This document shows, piece by piece, positions 17,746 to 27,886 of a stretch of 64,000 bases of DNA. The number at the start of each line of letters is the position of its first letter. The first letter of the stretch is position 1. The DNA comes from Cyanobium usitatum str. Tous (GTDB taxonomy: Bacteria > Cyanobacteriota > Cyanobacteriia > PCC-6307 > Cyanobiaceae). The stretch is from the NCBI RefSeq assembly GCF_003011885.1, contig NZ_PXXO01000002.1:124001-188000 (forward strand), read 5' to 3'. The translations under genes and the position numbers were made by a program. The notes under the pieces are model-generated. The model saw only the letters and a program-made list of their open reading frames with translations, ran no database searches and was not told the origin of the DNA.

Positions 17746-18033
17746 ATGGCTGTTGCCCCAGATCCAGGCATTCATCCGCAGGCATTAATTTGCGCTGCGG
17801 CCATAGTTGCCGCACTGCCGTTCCTGACCCTCCCAGCTCAGGCAGGCAGCGTCACCGCATCCTCGATCTGGGATAAAAGCAACGCTATTGAACGGGCTAG
17901 GCAGCAGCTTCCCGCTGGTGCGGTTGTTACCGCTGAGCGCTGCCAGGAGACGGAGGTAGGGATGGGCAACTATCGCTACCTATGCACTGTCGAGTTCAGC
18001 CAGCCAGCGCCGGCGGCTACTACCGATCAGTAA
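17746..18033 (+). CDS. Small exported hypothetical protein
   Basis: A 95-residue protein with a signal peptide (hydrophobic ALICAAAIVAALPFLTLP with an AQA-G cleavage site). The mature part has SSIWDKSNAIERARQQLP and two cysteines (ERCQETEV and RYLCTVEF) that could form a disulfide. I recall similar picocyanobacterial unknowns but no function. The 3' end overlaps the stop of the convergent yraN gene by 7 bases. Confidence 0.75.
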   Translation: MAVAPDPGIHPQALICAAAIVAALPFLTLPAQAGSVTASSIWDKSNAIERARQQLPAGAVVTAERCQETEVGMGNYRYLCTVEFSQPAPAATTDQ

Positions 18034-18392
18034 TCGGCCCGGATCCAGCGGACTGGACCAGGCGCCGGTGCCAGGGGCACCAAGGCAAAGACCAGCTCCA
18101 CCGAGCTCTCCGCCCAAACCGGATGCTCCTCCAGCCAGCAGTGCCAGGCTCGCCCCAACCGCTGACGCTTGCCGCGGCGCAGGGCGCCGGCACCCCAATT
18201 ATCTGGCCCGCAATTGCTGCGACCTTTCACTTCCACCAGCAACAGGCGGCCCCCTTTCTCCAGCACCAGATCCAGCTCTCCCCAGCGACATGCCCACTGG
18301 CGTGAAAGCAACCGCCAACCCCTGCCGAGCAGTAGGCGCAGCACCCGCTGCTCGGCCCAGTCGCCCTGGCGGCGTGCAGTGGTGCGAGCCAT
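18027..18392 (-). CDS. YraN/UPF0102 family nuclease-like protein
   Basis: A 121-residue protein of the UPF0102 (YraN) family, with the PD-(D/E)XK-like core: RRQGDWAEQRVLRLLLGRG, the acidic residue in WGELDLVLEKGG, and the EVK motif in LLLVEVKGRSN. A Holliday-junction-resolvase-like fold is known for the family, but its role is unsettled. ATG 18392 gives the usual start a few residues before the RQGxWAE motif. Confidence 0.88.
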   Translation of the reverse strand: MARTTARRQGDWAEQRVLRLLLGRGWRLLSRQWACRWGELDLVLEKGGRLLLVEVKGRSNCGPDNWGAGALRRGKRQRLGRAWHCWLEEHPVWAESSVELVFALVPLAPAPGPVRWIRADY

Positions 18393-18476
18393 AGGCCTGT
18401 AGCAGCAGCTCCCAGGGTTCCCACGCAGTGCGCTGCTAGGTGCTCTGCCTAGGCTTGAGATACCCACCCAGCCGTT

Positions 18477-19019
18477 ATGTTGCCTCTTTTATCTTCCGGT
18501 CGATCCCGTTCCGGTCGTTCTCCGGGCAGCCTGGCCGGCGGAGTGCTGGCGCTGTTGTTCGCCCTGGTCAGTGCCATCGGCTTGGCCTTGGTGTCCCCCC
18601 TACCCGCCCAGGCGGCCATGGATGTGGCCAAACAGGTGCTAATAGGCGCTGATTTTCATGACCAGGATCTTCGGGGTGCCACCTTCAACCTCACAAATCT
18701 GCGGGATGCCACCTTTGCCGGCTCCGACCTGCAGGGGGCCAGCCTGTTTGGCGCCAAGCTTCAGGACGCTGACTTAAGCAACACCAACCTGAAGGAGGCA
18801 ACGCTCGATTCGGCGATCTTCGATGGCACCAACCTCACCAATGCAGTGCTGGAAGACGCCTTTGCCTTCAACACCAAATTCACAAATGTGGTAATCGAGG
18901 GGGCAGATTTCACCAATGTGCCTTTGCGGGGTGATGCGCTCAAAACCCTTTGTGGGCTTGCCAGTGGCACCAACCCGGTGACCGGCCGCGACACCCGCGC
19001 CAGCCTGGGCTGCAGCTGA
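18477..19019 (+). CDS. Lumenal or exported pentapeptide-repeat protein
   Basis: A 180-residue protein with an N-terminal signal segment (VLALLFALVSAIGLALV, cleavage near AQAAM) followed by about eight pentapeptide units of the A(D/N)LXX kind, for example ADFHDQDLRGATF, SDLQGASLFGAKLQDADL and ANL-like repeats forming a right-handed quadrilateral helix. A C-terminal part with Cys (TLCGLASG and SLGCS) may be closed by a disulfide. Resembles thylakoid-lumen pentapeptide proteins. Binding partner unknown. Confidence 0.85.
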   Translation: MLPLLSSGRSRSGRSPGSLAGGVLALLFALVSAIGLALVSPLPAQAAMDVAKQVLIGADFHDQDLRGATFNLTNLRDATFAGSDLQGASLFGAKLQDADLSNTNLKEATLDSAIFDGTNLTNAVLEDAFAFNTKFTNVVIEGADFTNVPLRGDALKTLCGLASGTNPVTGRDTRASLGCS

Positions 19020-19028
19020 GCTGAATCG

Positions 19029-19444
19029 ATGAGCTTCGACGCCCGTAGCCGCGAACGCCTTCAAGCCCTAGGCCGCAGCCTGCCCCAACCCCTACCCAAG
19101 CCTGAGCAGCCTCAGCAAAGCCAAACCAAGGCCAGCGATAGACGCCACAAGGTGGAGCTGGAGCAAAACCCGGAGGCCCTGTTCAGGGAGCTGATGCAGG
19201 TCAGCCCCGATGGCACGGTGCCGCCCCACTTGATGGAGCGGCTGCGCGAGCTGGAGAGTCGCCGCCAAAGCGCTACCCCTGCGCCGGCGCCAAGCATTGC
19301 CGCCAGCCCCACCAAGCTCCGTGGTCGCAACACCGCTGGGCGGGCCGATCGGCGCACCGCAGCTGAATTTGGCGATCTATACACCGCCTTTCAGCAATTG
19401 CTGCTGGAGGACGAGGAGGACATCCCCTCGGCTATTGATAAGTG

Positions 19445-19445
<1 letters not shown>
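19029..19445 (+). CDS. Conserved hypothetical soluble protein
   Basis: A 138-residue hydrophilic protein. The N-terminus is proline- and glutamine-rich (LPQPLPKPEQPQQSQ), the middle has QNPEALFRELMQVSPDGTVPPHLM, and the C-terminus has EFGDLYTAFQQLLLEDEED. The middle and end look conserved; the rest is low-complexity. It lies between the pentapeptide gene and the GDT1-type exporter, and its TGA overlaps the next ATG. I do not recognise the function. Confidence 0.75.
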
Positions 19446-21162
<1,717 letters not shown>

Positions 21163-21214
21163 GGCCGGGGCTGATCCGGGAGCTGCCCCACCGCGGCTGA
21201 CCGTGGGACAGGCC

Positions 21215-21242
21215 GGGCACTGGAGAAGGGTCCTGCCCTTTT
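21215..21242 (+). terminator. Possible Rho-independent terminator of gap
   Basis: GGGCA (21215-21219) pairs with TGCCC (21234-21238), with an inner GGA/TCC pairing and a GAAGGG loop, followed by TTTTCCT. The stem has a two-base bulge and the T-run is short, so it is only moderately convincing. It lies 53 bases after the gap stop. Confidence 0.4.
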
Positions 21243-21248
21243 CCTCCC

Positions 21249-21626
21249 ATGGCCTGTGCCGCCGTGATCTCCCTGCTCGAACCCTGCCAATCCCGCCAGG
21301 GCCACTGGCTGCTGCCAGACGCCGGCTTCCCCCAGCAGCTCGCCAGCTTGCTTGGCTCGCCCCTGCGCAGCAGCGGCAGGCCGCCCAGCAGCTGGCAGGA
21401 GCTGCATGCTGTTTTCTTACCCCTGGCGCCGCTGCCAGCACCGGAAACCCTGACCCCAACACCTGCTGCTACCTACCGCTACCTGATCTGCCTGGACCGC
21501 CGCGGTGGCCGCCTGTCCTGCTGGCGGCGCTATCCGGAAGGGCTGGGCTGGCAACGCCGTTGTGGTCCGATGCCGCTGGCACTGTTCATTCGTCGCTTCA
21601 ACCAGCGCCTAACCTCCACCCCATGA
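21249..21626 (+). CDS. Hypothetical protein
   Basis: A 125-residue protein without a recognised domain. It has leucine- and proline-rich low-complexity parts and a more conserved-looking C-terminus (YRYLICLDRRGGRLSCWRR, then CGPMPLALFIRRFNQRL). No signal peptide or membrane span is clear. Its stop overlaps the start of the next gene as ATGA, so the two are coupled. Function unknown. Confidence 0.6.
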   Translation: MACAAVISLLEPCQSRQGHWLLPDAGFPQQLASLLGSPLRSSGRPPSSWQELHAVFLPLAPLPAPETLTPTPAATYRYLICLDRRGGRLSCWRRYPEGLGWQRRCGPMPLALFIRRFNQRLTSTP

Positions 21627-21856
21627 CCGGCAATCTTCAGGCGATCGGCTTTCTATTCAGCTGGGTGCTCGGCTGGGGCATCGGCGGCTCCCTGATCGAT
21701 GCGGGACTAATCCAGGCCGGCGTCTATTCCCTCGAGACCGGCCAGCTCGGCACCCTCACCACCTTTGTGTTGTGGACCTTGCTGTGGGGCGCAGCTGGCG
21801 CCTGGCTCTACCGCCGCTTCACCACCACTACGCCCGAGTCCGGCTCGCCGGACTAA
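21623..21856 (+). CDS. Small two-span membrane protein
   Basis: A 77-residue protein with two hydrophobic stretches: AIGFLFSWVLGWGIGGSLID and LTTFVLWTLLWGAAGAWLYRR, joined by a short loop. The tail is polar. ATG 21623 overlaps the stop of the previous gene (ATGA). It resembles small conserved picocyanobacterial membrane unknowns; function not known. Confidence 0.65.
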   Translation: MTGNLQAIGFLFSWVLGWGIGGSLIDAGLIQAGVYSLETGQLGTLTTFVLWTLLWGAAGAWLYRRFTTTTPESGSPD

Positions 21857-21867
21857 AACAGCGCGGC

Positions 21868-21881
21868 AGTACGCCTGAACT
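21868..21881 (+). promoter_or_regulatory. LexA-box-like site before umuD
   Basis: AGTACGCCTGAACT differs at one position from the cyanobacterial LexA box RGTACNNNDGTWCB (recalled from the literature). A TAGTAT possible -10 box overlaps its right end, so bound LexA would block transcription of umuDC. The site lies 9 bases before the assumed umuD start, which is tight. Confidence 0.55.
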
Positions 21882-21889
21882 AGTATGGG

Positions 21890-22282
21890 TTGACCCGCGG
21901 CGCGCGCCTGGCTCACCCAGCCCATCCAGTCTTTCCGCCATTGCCGGGAAGCGCCAGTCTCGATGCCCAGTTGATCCGTTGCCGCGCCAGCACGGTGTTG
22001 CTGCGGGTGAGTGGTGAATCGATGCAGGCAGCCGGAATCGACCACGGCGACCTGCTGATCGTCGATCGAGGCCTGGAGCCCCGCCCCGGCCAGATCGTGG
22101 TGGCCTGCCTGGACGGCTGCTTCACCCTTAAACGGCTAGTAGCCCACCAAGGCCGGCTACGGCTAGAGGCAGCCCACCCGGCCTACCCGCCCCTAGAGCT
22201 GGATTGCTTTGATGGCGCTCGCATCTGGGCGGTGGCCCTGCACGCGGTCCGCACGCTGGAACCTGGCTGGGGTGTGCCGTAA
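21890..22282 (+). CDS. umuD: UmuD-like S24 peptidase-fold subunit of DNA polymerase V
   Basis: A UmuD family protein of about 130 residues; after self-cleavage UmuD' joins UmuC for error-prone repair synthesis. The catalytic serine is in LLRVSGESM (Ser44) and the lysine in CFTLKRLV (Lys81), with the PRPGQIVVA strand between. The start is read as TTG 21890, and a stop at 21881 limits any extension. Residues 1-43 contain no Ala-Gly or Cys-Gly cleavage pair, unlike typical UmuD, so it may be made already in a short active form. The umuC start follows 6 bases after the stop. Confidence 0.85.
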   Translation: MTRGARLAHPAHPVFPPLPGSASLDAQLIRCRASTVLLRVSGESMQAAGIDHGDLLIVDRGLEPRPGQIVVACLDGCFTLKRLVAHQGRLRLEAAHPAYPPLELDCFDGARIWAVALHAVRTLEPGWGVP

Positions 22283-22288
22283 AGCGCC

Positions 22289-23593
22289 ATGACCTGCGAA
22301 CCCTGGAGCCGCCGCCGCCAGGCAATCGTGCTGATCGATGGCAACAACTTCTACGCCTCCTGCGAAGCGGTGCTGGATCCCGCCGTGCTGGGGCGGCCGT
22401 TGGTGGTGCTCTCCAATAACGACGGTTGCATCGTGTCGCGCAGCGCCGAGGCCCGAGCCCTCGGCATCCGCATGGGCCAGCCCTACTTTCAGGTGCGGCG
22501 CGAGCTGGAGCGCCAGGGCGTGGTGGTGCGCAGCTCCAACTACGCCCTATACGCCGATATGAGCCAGCGGCTGATGGCCACCCTGGAGCCCTGGGTGGAA
22601 GCGCTGGAGATCTATTCGATCGATGAAGCTTTCGGCCAGCTAAGCCGGCCCGCCGACCAGCGCAGCCTGCACGATTGGGGCCGGCAGCTGCGTCACCACG
22701 TGCTCTGCCAGCTCGGCCTGCCGGTGGCGGTAGGCATCGGCTCCAGCAAGGTGCTGGCCAAGCTCGCCAACCGACTTGCCAAGACGACGGCCAGCGCCAC
22801 GGGTGTCTTCGACCTCGGCAGCATGGATGACCCCGATCCCCACCTAGCAGCGGTCGCCATCGAGGATGTATGGGGTATGGGCCGCCAGCTCTCCCGCTGG
22901 TGCCGCCTGCGCGGTGTCGCCGATGCCAAGGCTCTGCGCGACATGCCCAGTGGCGAACTGCGCCGCCGCTGCGGCGTGGTGGGACTGCGCCTGCAGCAGG
23001 AGTTGCGGGGTATGGCCTGCCTACCGCTAGAGACCCTGCCGGCCGCCAAGCGGGAAACCTGCGTGAGTCGCAGCTTTAGCCAGCCGATCACCAGCCAGAG
23101 CGAACTGAGGGAGGCGGTTGCTACCTACCTGAGCCGGGCAGCGGAGAAATTGCGGCGGCAACAGCAACGGGCTGGTGCCATCACGGTGTTCGTGCGCAGC
23201 AACCCCTTTAACGGCACCAGTTTTTACAGCAACAGCGCCACGGTGAGCCTGCCGCTAGCCAGCAATGACACCGCCGTACTGCTGCAGGCAGCCCTACCCC
23301 TGGTGGCAGTGCTGTTCAGCCCCCACAAGCCCCTGCACAAAGCAGGCGTACTGATGCAGCAACTGCAGGGAGAGGAGACCCTCCAGCACAACTTGCTGCT
23401 GCCACTGCCCTTGGAGCAACAACACCGTCGCACAGCCCTAATGGCCACCATCGACCAGCTCAACCGCCACTACGGCAGCGGCACCGTGCAATGGGCAGCC
23501 GCGGGACTGCAGACCCCTTGGCGAATGCGGCGCTCACGACTATCTGGAGCGGCCACTACCCGCCTAGACGCCATCCCGGTAGTGCGGGCCTGA
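22289..23593 (+). CDS. umuC: Y-family DNA polymerase V catalytic subunit UmuC
   Basis: A 434-residue translesion polymerase. Motifs in order are VLIDGNNFYASCEAVLDP (metal-binding Asp), VVLSNNDGCIVSRS, the active-site YSIDEAFGQL, GIGSSKVLAKLANRLAK, a helix-hairpin-helix region, and the little-finger domain with SRSFSQPI. All catalytic carboxylates are present, so it should be active. It forms an operon with umuD behind a LexA-box-like site, so expression should rise with DNA damage. Confidence 0.95.
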   Translation: MTCEPWSRRRQAIVLIDGNNFYASCEAVLDPAVLGRPLVVLSNNDGCIVSRSAEARALGIRMGQPYFQVRRELERQGVVVRSSNYALYADMSQRLMATLEPWVEALEIYSIDEAFGQLSRPADQRSLHDWGRQLRHHVLCQLGLPVAVGIGSSKVLAKLANRLAKTTASATGVFDLGSMDDPDPHLAAVAIEDVWGMGRQLSRWCRLRGVADAKALRDMPSGELRRRCGVVGLRLQQELRGMACLPLETLPAAKRETCVSRSFSQPITSQSELREAVATYLSRAAEKLRRQQQRAGAITVFVRSNPFNGTSFYSNSATVSLPLASNDTAVLLQAALPLVAVLFSPHKPLHKAGVLMQQLQGEETLQHNLLLPLPLEQQHRRTALMATIDQLNRHYGSGTVQWAAAGLQTPWRMRRSRLSGAATTRLDAIPVVRA

Positions 23594-23620
23594 TCACTGC
23601 CGACCTGATCACTGCGGGCC

Positions 23621-23872
23621 TCATGACAATGGCAACAAGGCGGCTTCGATCATGGCGGCAGTAACGGTGATCGTCTCCTGTTCATCGGCATTGTCGAGGT
23701 AGGCCTCAAACGAGGCATAGCGCCGAATGCAGGGAGGAGCGCTGGCAGCGGCGCAGGCCTCAGCCCAGCTGATGTCTTCAGGCTGCACGGAGAGGTAGGC
23801 GGTGAGAGCTTCCTCAAGATCGCTGCCATCGCCGATGGCTTCACCGTCCCAGAACACCTCGAAAAACCCCAT
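23621..23872 (-). CDS. Small acidic hypothetical protein
   Basis: An 83-residue acidic protein beginning MGFFEVFWDGEAIGDGSDLEE, with TAYLSVQPEDISWAEAC and a C-terminal TVTAAMIEAALLPLS. No domain is recognised. It is convergent with umuC (28 bases between stops) and divergent from the methyltransferase-like gene. Compact composition and a clear ATG favour a real gene. Function unknown. Confidence 0.6.
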   Translation of the reverse strand: MGFFEVFWDGEAIGDGSDLEEALTAYLSVQPEDISWAEACAAASAPPCIRRYASFEAYLDNADEQETITVTAAMIEAALLPLS

Positions 23873-23992
23873 GGAACCAGGGTGGAATCAGCAGATAGGC
23901 AGCGTATGCGGGGATCAGCAAAGAAAGGAGTAGACCAAGGCTGACTGTGACGAGCCCATGACGCCATTGCCTAGAGCGGCCGGCAAAACCTG

Positions 23993-24511
23993 GTGGGAAC
24001 AGCAGCGCACCGGGCTATCGAAATTGGTGGCAGCACTGGCCTTGGCCTGACTGCCATTGGAGCAACAGGGCGGATCTGGTGTTCATTTTTTATCTCCGGC
24101 CGCAAGGACGGAGAGCTGGTCACTGAGGGGCCCTACTCGATCAGTCGCAACCCCTTGTATGTATTCAGCAGCATCGGTTTGGTGGGAGTGGGGCTTAGCA
24201 CCGAAACCCTCACCTACCCGCTGCTATTTCTGGTGATAATTGGTCTTTATTACCCGGGGATCATGGCAAGGGAGGAAAAACGGCTAGAAGAACTATTCGG
24301 CGAATCCTTCCGCCAATACCGGCAGCGGGTGCCACGCTTTTGGCCCAATGCAGGGCTCTACAGCGAGCCCACCAGCTGGACCAGCAACCCGCGCCTGTTT
24401 CGCCGCCACATCCTGAGCGACATCTGGTTTGTATGGATTGCAGCAATAATTGAACTGGTGGAGGGCCTGCGCAACGTTGGCTGGCTGCCCCACCTGCTGA
24501 CGCTCTGGTGA
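23993..24511 (+). CDS. Isoprenylcysteine carboxyl methyltransferase-family protein, N-terminus probably lost
   Basis: A 172-residue membrane protein. The family core is visible in ATGRIWCSFFISGRKDGELV, TEGPYSISRNPLYVFS (SAM-site RNPLY), then spans and MAREEKRLEELFGESFRQY. Members normally have one more N-terminal span, missing here: the frame opens only at 23975 and begins with GTG 23993. Another frame from ATG 23958 encodes a plausible N-terminus (MTPLPRAAGKTWWEQQRTG) but stops at 24050. An internal deletion or frameshift is likely. Substrates of the prokaryotic members are unknown. Confidence 0.65.
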   Translation: MGTAAHRAIEIGGSTGLGLTAIGATGRIWCSFFISGRKDGELVTEGPYSISRNPLYVFSSIGLVGVGLSTETLTYPLLFLVIIGLYYPGIMAREEKRLEELFGESFRQYRQRVPRFWPNAGLYSEPTSWTSNPRLFRRHILSDIWFVWIAAIIELVEGLRNVGWLPHLLTLW

Positions 24512-24513
24512 AA

Positions 24514-24813
24514 TCACCACCAGTCATCCCAGAAAGGGCCGCCAAAATCGTCGTCATAGCCAGGTTCCACGGTCCAGGTAGGAGTGGGGCCACCTGCCTG
24601 GGGCGGTTTCGGAGGGCCAGAAAGGGTTTCGGCGTTGATGCCGGGAATCGGCACCACCCCACAGGGGCACTGACACAGACCATCTGGGCCGATCACTCCT
24701 TGGCTGGGTTGCTCACAGCTGCAGGGGCAGGGCTGGGCAAGCGCGGCAGGGGTAAGCCACAAAGGCAGCAGTAAAGATGGCAGTAAAAACAGGGAAAGCC
24801 GGGGAGGAAACAT
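24514..24813 (-). CDS. Cysteine-rich exported hypothetical protein
   Basis: A 99-residue protein from ATG 24813, with a strong signal peptide (LSLFLLPSLLLPLWL, cleavage near ALAQ). The mature part has clustered cysteines, QPCPCSCEQ and GLCQCPCG, followed by a proline- and glycine-rich linker and an acidic, aromatic end (GYDDDFGGPFWDDWW). Six cysteines in about 25 residues suggest metal binding or disulfides. No family recognised. Its stop lies 2 bases beyond the convergent gene's stop. Confidence 0.65.
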   Translation of the reverse strand: MFPPRLSLFLLPSLLLPLWLTPAALAQPCPCSCEQPSQGVIGPDGLCQCPCGVVPIPGINAETLSGPPKPPQAGGPTPTWTVEPGYDDDFGGPFWDDWW

Positions 24814-24878
24814 CAACGCGAGGGGATAAACAGAGTGTTGAAAAGGTCCTAGGGCAAGACAGGAGTGGTTACCGCTAA

Positions 24879-26972
24879 TTAAGCCGCCGGTTGGGCCATC
24901 ACCTCCTCGTAGCCAGCGCGGCGCTGGGAGTCGAGGTGTTCGAGATGTTTGCGTTCGTTGTAATAGAGCTCCTGAAAGCGCAGGGCGTCGCTGTTGAGTT
25001 CGCTGAAGAGGGCCTCGATGCGCGATTCCATATCGCTAAGCGGTGCCAGGCCTGAGGCCGTGGCCCGGGCCTCCTCCCTTTCCTGCTCCAGAAGCCGGGC
25101 AATACAACGCTCCAGGGTCTCAAGACGCTGACTGCTCCAGGCATCGAGCAGATGCCGGCAGCGTTTGACACTTTTCTGGCGCTCGAGAGATGCCGTGGCA
25201 CCGCGCAGCTGAAGCAGGGGCTGGCTGAAAGCCATGCGCTGCAGCTCATTAGGCTCCAGCAAGGGCGTCAGCCTGGAGAGCAGGGCGCTCTGCTCCACCA
25301 CCAGCTGATCGCCCAGCAACCGAGGCAAATCAAGATCGGCGAGGTCTGAGCCGGGGTCGTGGCCGCGGTTGATCGCCTCGAGCCGGCCCACACCGAGGTT
25401 GACCTCCTCTAGGCCGCTAATCGCAGCCCAAAGCAGGCGGTGGTGCTTAAGGGCGAAATCGTCGAGTTCGCGCTGCCGCAACTCCACCCGGATCGCACTG
25501 CGGTAGCCGGGGCAGTGCAGATACATCCGCAACACCTCCGCTTCAGCTCGCTCCCGCAGCCCAGCCTCACCCGGCAACTCCCACTTCTGGGAACGTCCAT
25601 GCCAGCGCTGGCCTTTGACCTGCTGACGCAGATCGTCTTCCAGCTGGATCGCCAGACGGGCCTGACCACCGCTGAGGCGCTCGGCCACCCGCTGCAGGTA
25701 GTGGCTGCGCACTGCGCTCTGGGGCAGCTTGCCAAGCAGGGCAACAAGGGCCGTCACCGCAAGCTGGAACTGGTCGGGACGGGCTAGATCTCGACCCTCG
25801 AGCACCTGCTCGATTTGCCAATCGAGCCAGAGCGGCGCCTGATCAAGCAGGGCCCGGTAATCGCCGGCACCCTGGCTCTTGAGGAACTCATCGGGATCCT
25901 TGCCGGAGGGCAGTTGCAGCACCCGCAACTCCAGCTGGCCCTGCAAGGCCAGCTGCTCCACTTCGCCAATGGCCCGTTGGGCAGCGCGCACTCCGGCGCC
26001 ATCGCTATCGAAGTTGAGCACCATCCGCCGCCCCTCGCAGCAGCGGCAGAGCTGGGTGATCTGCTGACTACTTAGGGCAGTGCCAAGGGACGCCACCGCA
26101 TTGGTGATCCCGGCGGCGTGCAGGGCGATCACGTCGAAGTAACCCTCCACCACCACGGCTCGGTCGTCCTTGCGGATCGCGGCCGCGGCTTTATCGAGAC
26201 CAAAGAGATGCTTGCCCTTCTCGAACACCTCAGTCTCCGGAGAGTTGAGGTACTTGGGCTCGCCGCCATCAAGGCTGCGGCCACCGAAACCGATCACCCG
26301 CCCCTGGCGGTCCTTGATCGGCACCATTACCCGGCCGCGAAAGCGGTCGTAGAAACCACGGCTGTCCTGGGAACTGGCGCCCTTGCGCGGCACCACCAGG
26401 CCTGCTTCCTCCAGCAGCTCCGGCCCAAGCCGCTCAACCTGCTGCAGGTGGCTTAACAGGCCATCCCAACGGTCGGGAGCAAAGCCGAGCTCGAAGGCTT
26501 CCAGGGTGGCTTCACTCAGGCCGCGACTTTCGCGCAGATAGGTGAGAGCGGCGGCACCCTCAGGGGCGCGCAATTGGCTACGGAACCAACCAGCCGCCAG
26601 GGTGAGTACCCGGTGCAGCTGTTCGCGGCGCGAGAGCTGCTTGCGCAGCCGCTCCTGCTGGGGGCCATCGAGGGTCTCGATCGGCAGCTGGTATTTGCGC
26701 GCCAGCTCCAGCACCACATCGCTGAAGCTCTGGCGCTGGTGCTCCATCAAAAACTTGATGGCATTGCCGCCGGCACCACAGGAGAAGCAGTAGTAGAACT
26801 GCTTTGCCGGGGACACCGTCATCGACGGTGATGTGTCGTCGTGGAAGGGACAGATGCCTACGTACTCACGCCCCTTCTTTTTGAGCACTACGTGCTCGCC
26901 CACCACATCAACGATGTCAGCCCGCTCCTTGACGGCCTCAATCGTGCGGGGGTGGAGACGCGGCAGGCTCAA
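24879..26972 (-). CDS. dnaG: DNA primase
   Basis: A 697-residue DnaG that makes RNA primers at the fork. The N-terminal CHC2 zinc finger has C41, H44, C62 and C65. The TOPRIM core has VVVEGYFDVIAL (E276) and LNFDSDGAG (D322, D324) for metal binding. The C-terminal part is the helical DnaB-interaction region, which is long here. The start is read as TTG 26972, 17 bases from the divergent transporter, so the promoters must overlap. Confidence 0.96.
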   Translation of the reverse strand: MSLPRLHPRTIEAVKERADIVDVVGEHVVLKKKGREYVGICPFHDDTSPSMTVSPAKQFYYCFSCGAGGNAIKFLMEHQRQSFSDVVLELARKYQLPIETLDGPQQERLRKQLSRREQLHRVLTLAAGWFRSQLRAPEGAAALTYLRESRGLSEATLEAFELGFAPDRWDGLLSHLQQVERLGPELLEEAGLVVPRKGASSQDSRGFYDRFRGRVMVPIKDRQGRVIGFGGRSLDGGEPKYLNSPETEVFEKGKHLFGLDKAAAAIRKDDRAVVVEGYFDVIALHAAGITNAVASLGTALSSQQITQLCRCCEGRRMVLNFDSDGAGVRAAQRAIGEVEQLALQGQLELRVLQLPSGKDPDEFLKSQGAGDYRALLDQAPLWLDWQIEQVLEGRDLARPDQFQLAVTALVALLGKLPQSAVRSHYLQRVAERLSGGQARLAIQLEDDLRQQVKGQRWHGRSQKWELPGEAGLRERAEAEVLRMYLHCPGYRSAIRVELRQRELDDFALKHHRLLWAAISGLEEVNLGVGRLEAINRGHDPGSDLADLDLPRLLGDQLVVEQSALLSRLTPLLEPNELQRMAFSQPLLQLRGATASLERQKSVKRCRHLLDAWSSQRLETLERCIARLLEQEREEARATASGLAPLSDMESRIEALFSELNSDALRFQELYYNERKHLEHLDSQRRAGYEEVMAQPAA

Positions 26973-26989
26973 GGAAGGGGCTATTTGCG

Positions 26990-27886
26990 GTGGACGCTGA
27001 AGCGAAGCCTGATTCTGACCAGGAGAGGCAAGCCATGCTCGGCATGGTTGCCAGTGCCCTGAGCTTTTCGCTGATGGGCGTCTGCGTCAAGCAGGTGGGA
27101 GGGCGCATTCCCGCTGCCGAGGTGGTGTTCGCCCGGGCGATTGTGAGCGTGGCATTGAGCTGGTGGCTGCTGCACCGAGCCGGGATTCCAGCTTGGGGCA
27201 AAAGGCGCTGGCTACTGATCTGGCGCGGAGCGATCGGCACGGCCGCCCTGCTGTGTGTTTATGCCGCCCTAGCGGCCTTGCCCTTGGCTGCGGCCACGGT
27301 GCTGCAGTACCTCTACCCGCCGTTCACGGCCCTGCTGGCCTGGCTGATGCTGGGTGAGCCAATCGGTAAGCGGGTGCTGGCGGCCATGGCCCTGGGCTGG
27401 CTCGGGGTGTTGCTCGTCGCCCAGCCGGCCGGGCTGCTGCAGGGCGGCGCAACCCTGCCGCTTTTTCCCGTACTGATCGCCGTTACCGGTGCCCTATTCA
27501 CCGCCCTTGCCTACGTAAGCGTGCGCTCCCTGGGCACGAGCGAGCACCCGCTGGTGATCGTTTTTTACTTCCCCTTGGTGGCCCTGCCCTTGAGCCTGCC
27601 GCTGGTGGCCCTCAATCCCGTGCTTCCCACGCCAGCGGAGCTGCTTTGGCTGGTCGGGGTTGGGGTCTTCACCCAGCTTGGTCAGGTGTATCTGACCCGC
27701 AGCCTCACTGCCCTGCCGGCGGCGAGAGCAACGGCGATCAGCTACGTGCAAGTGCTATTTGCCGGTGGCTGGGGCTGGTTGCTATTTGGCGAGTCAATCG
27801 ACAGCTGGACCATCGCCGGGGCTGGCCTCGTACTGGCAGCCACCCTGGTGAGCCTTAGCCACAGTCGGCAACAGAAGCGGTCTTAG
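26990..27886 (+). CDS. EamA/DMT family transporter
   Basis: A 298-residue membrane protein with ten predicted spans in two EamA repeats of five. Examples are ALSFSLMGVCVKQVGGRIP, YPPFTALLAWLMLGEP at the end of repeat one, and ISYVQVLFAGGWGWLLFGES in repeat two. Drug/metabolite transporters of this type export metabolites or amino acids; the substrate is unknown. The start is read as GTG 26990, but ATG 27035 is a good alternative and would leave more room for promoters. Confidence 0.87.
   Translation: MDAEAKPDSDQERQAMLGMVASALSFSLMGVCVKQVGGRIPAAEVVFARAIVSVALSWWLLHRAGIPAWGKRRWLLIWRGAIGTAALLCVYAALAALPLAAATVLQYLYPPFTALLAWLMLGEPIGKRVLAAMALGWLGVLLVAQPAGLLQGGATLPLFPVLIAVTGALFTALAYVSVRSLGTSEHPLVIVFYFPLVALPLSLPLVALNPVLPTPAELLWLVGVGVFTQLGQVYLTRSLTALPAARATAISYVQVLFAGGWGWLLFGESIDSWTIAGAGLVLAATLVSLSHSRQQKRS

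Noticed and set aside
24500-24520. Small palindrome TGGTG-AAAT-CACCA over the two convergent stops.
   Set aside because: Only a 5-bp stem with no T-run; too weak to call a terminator.
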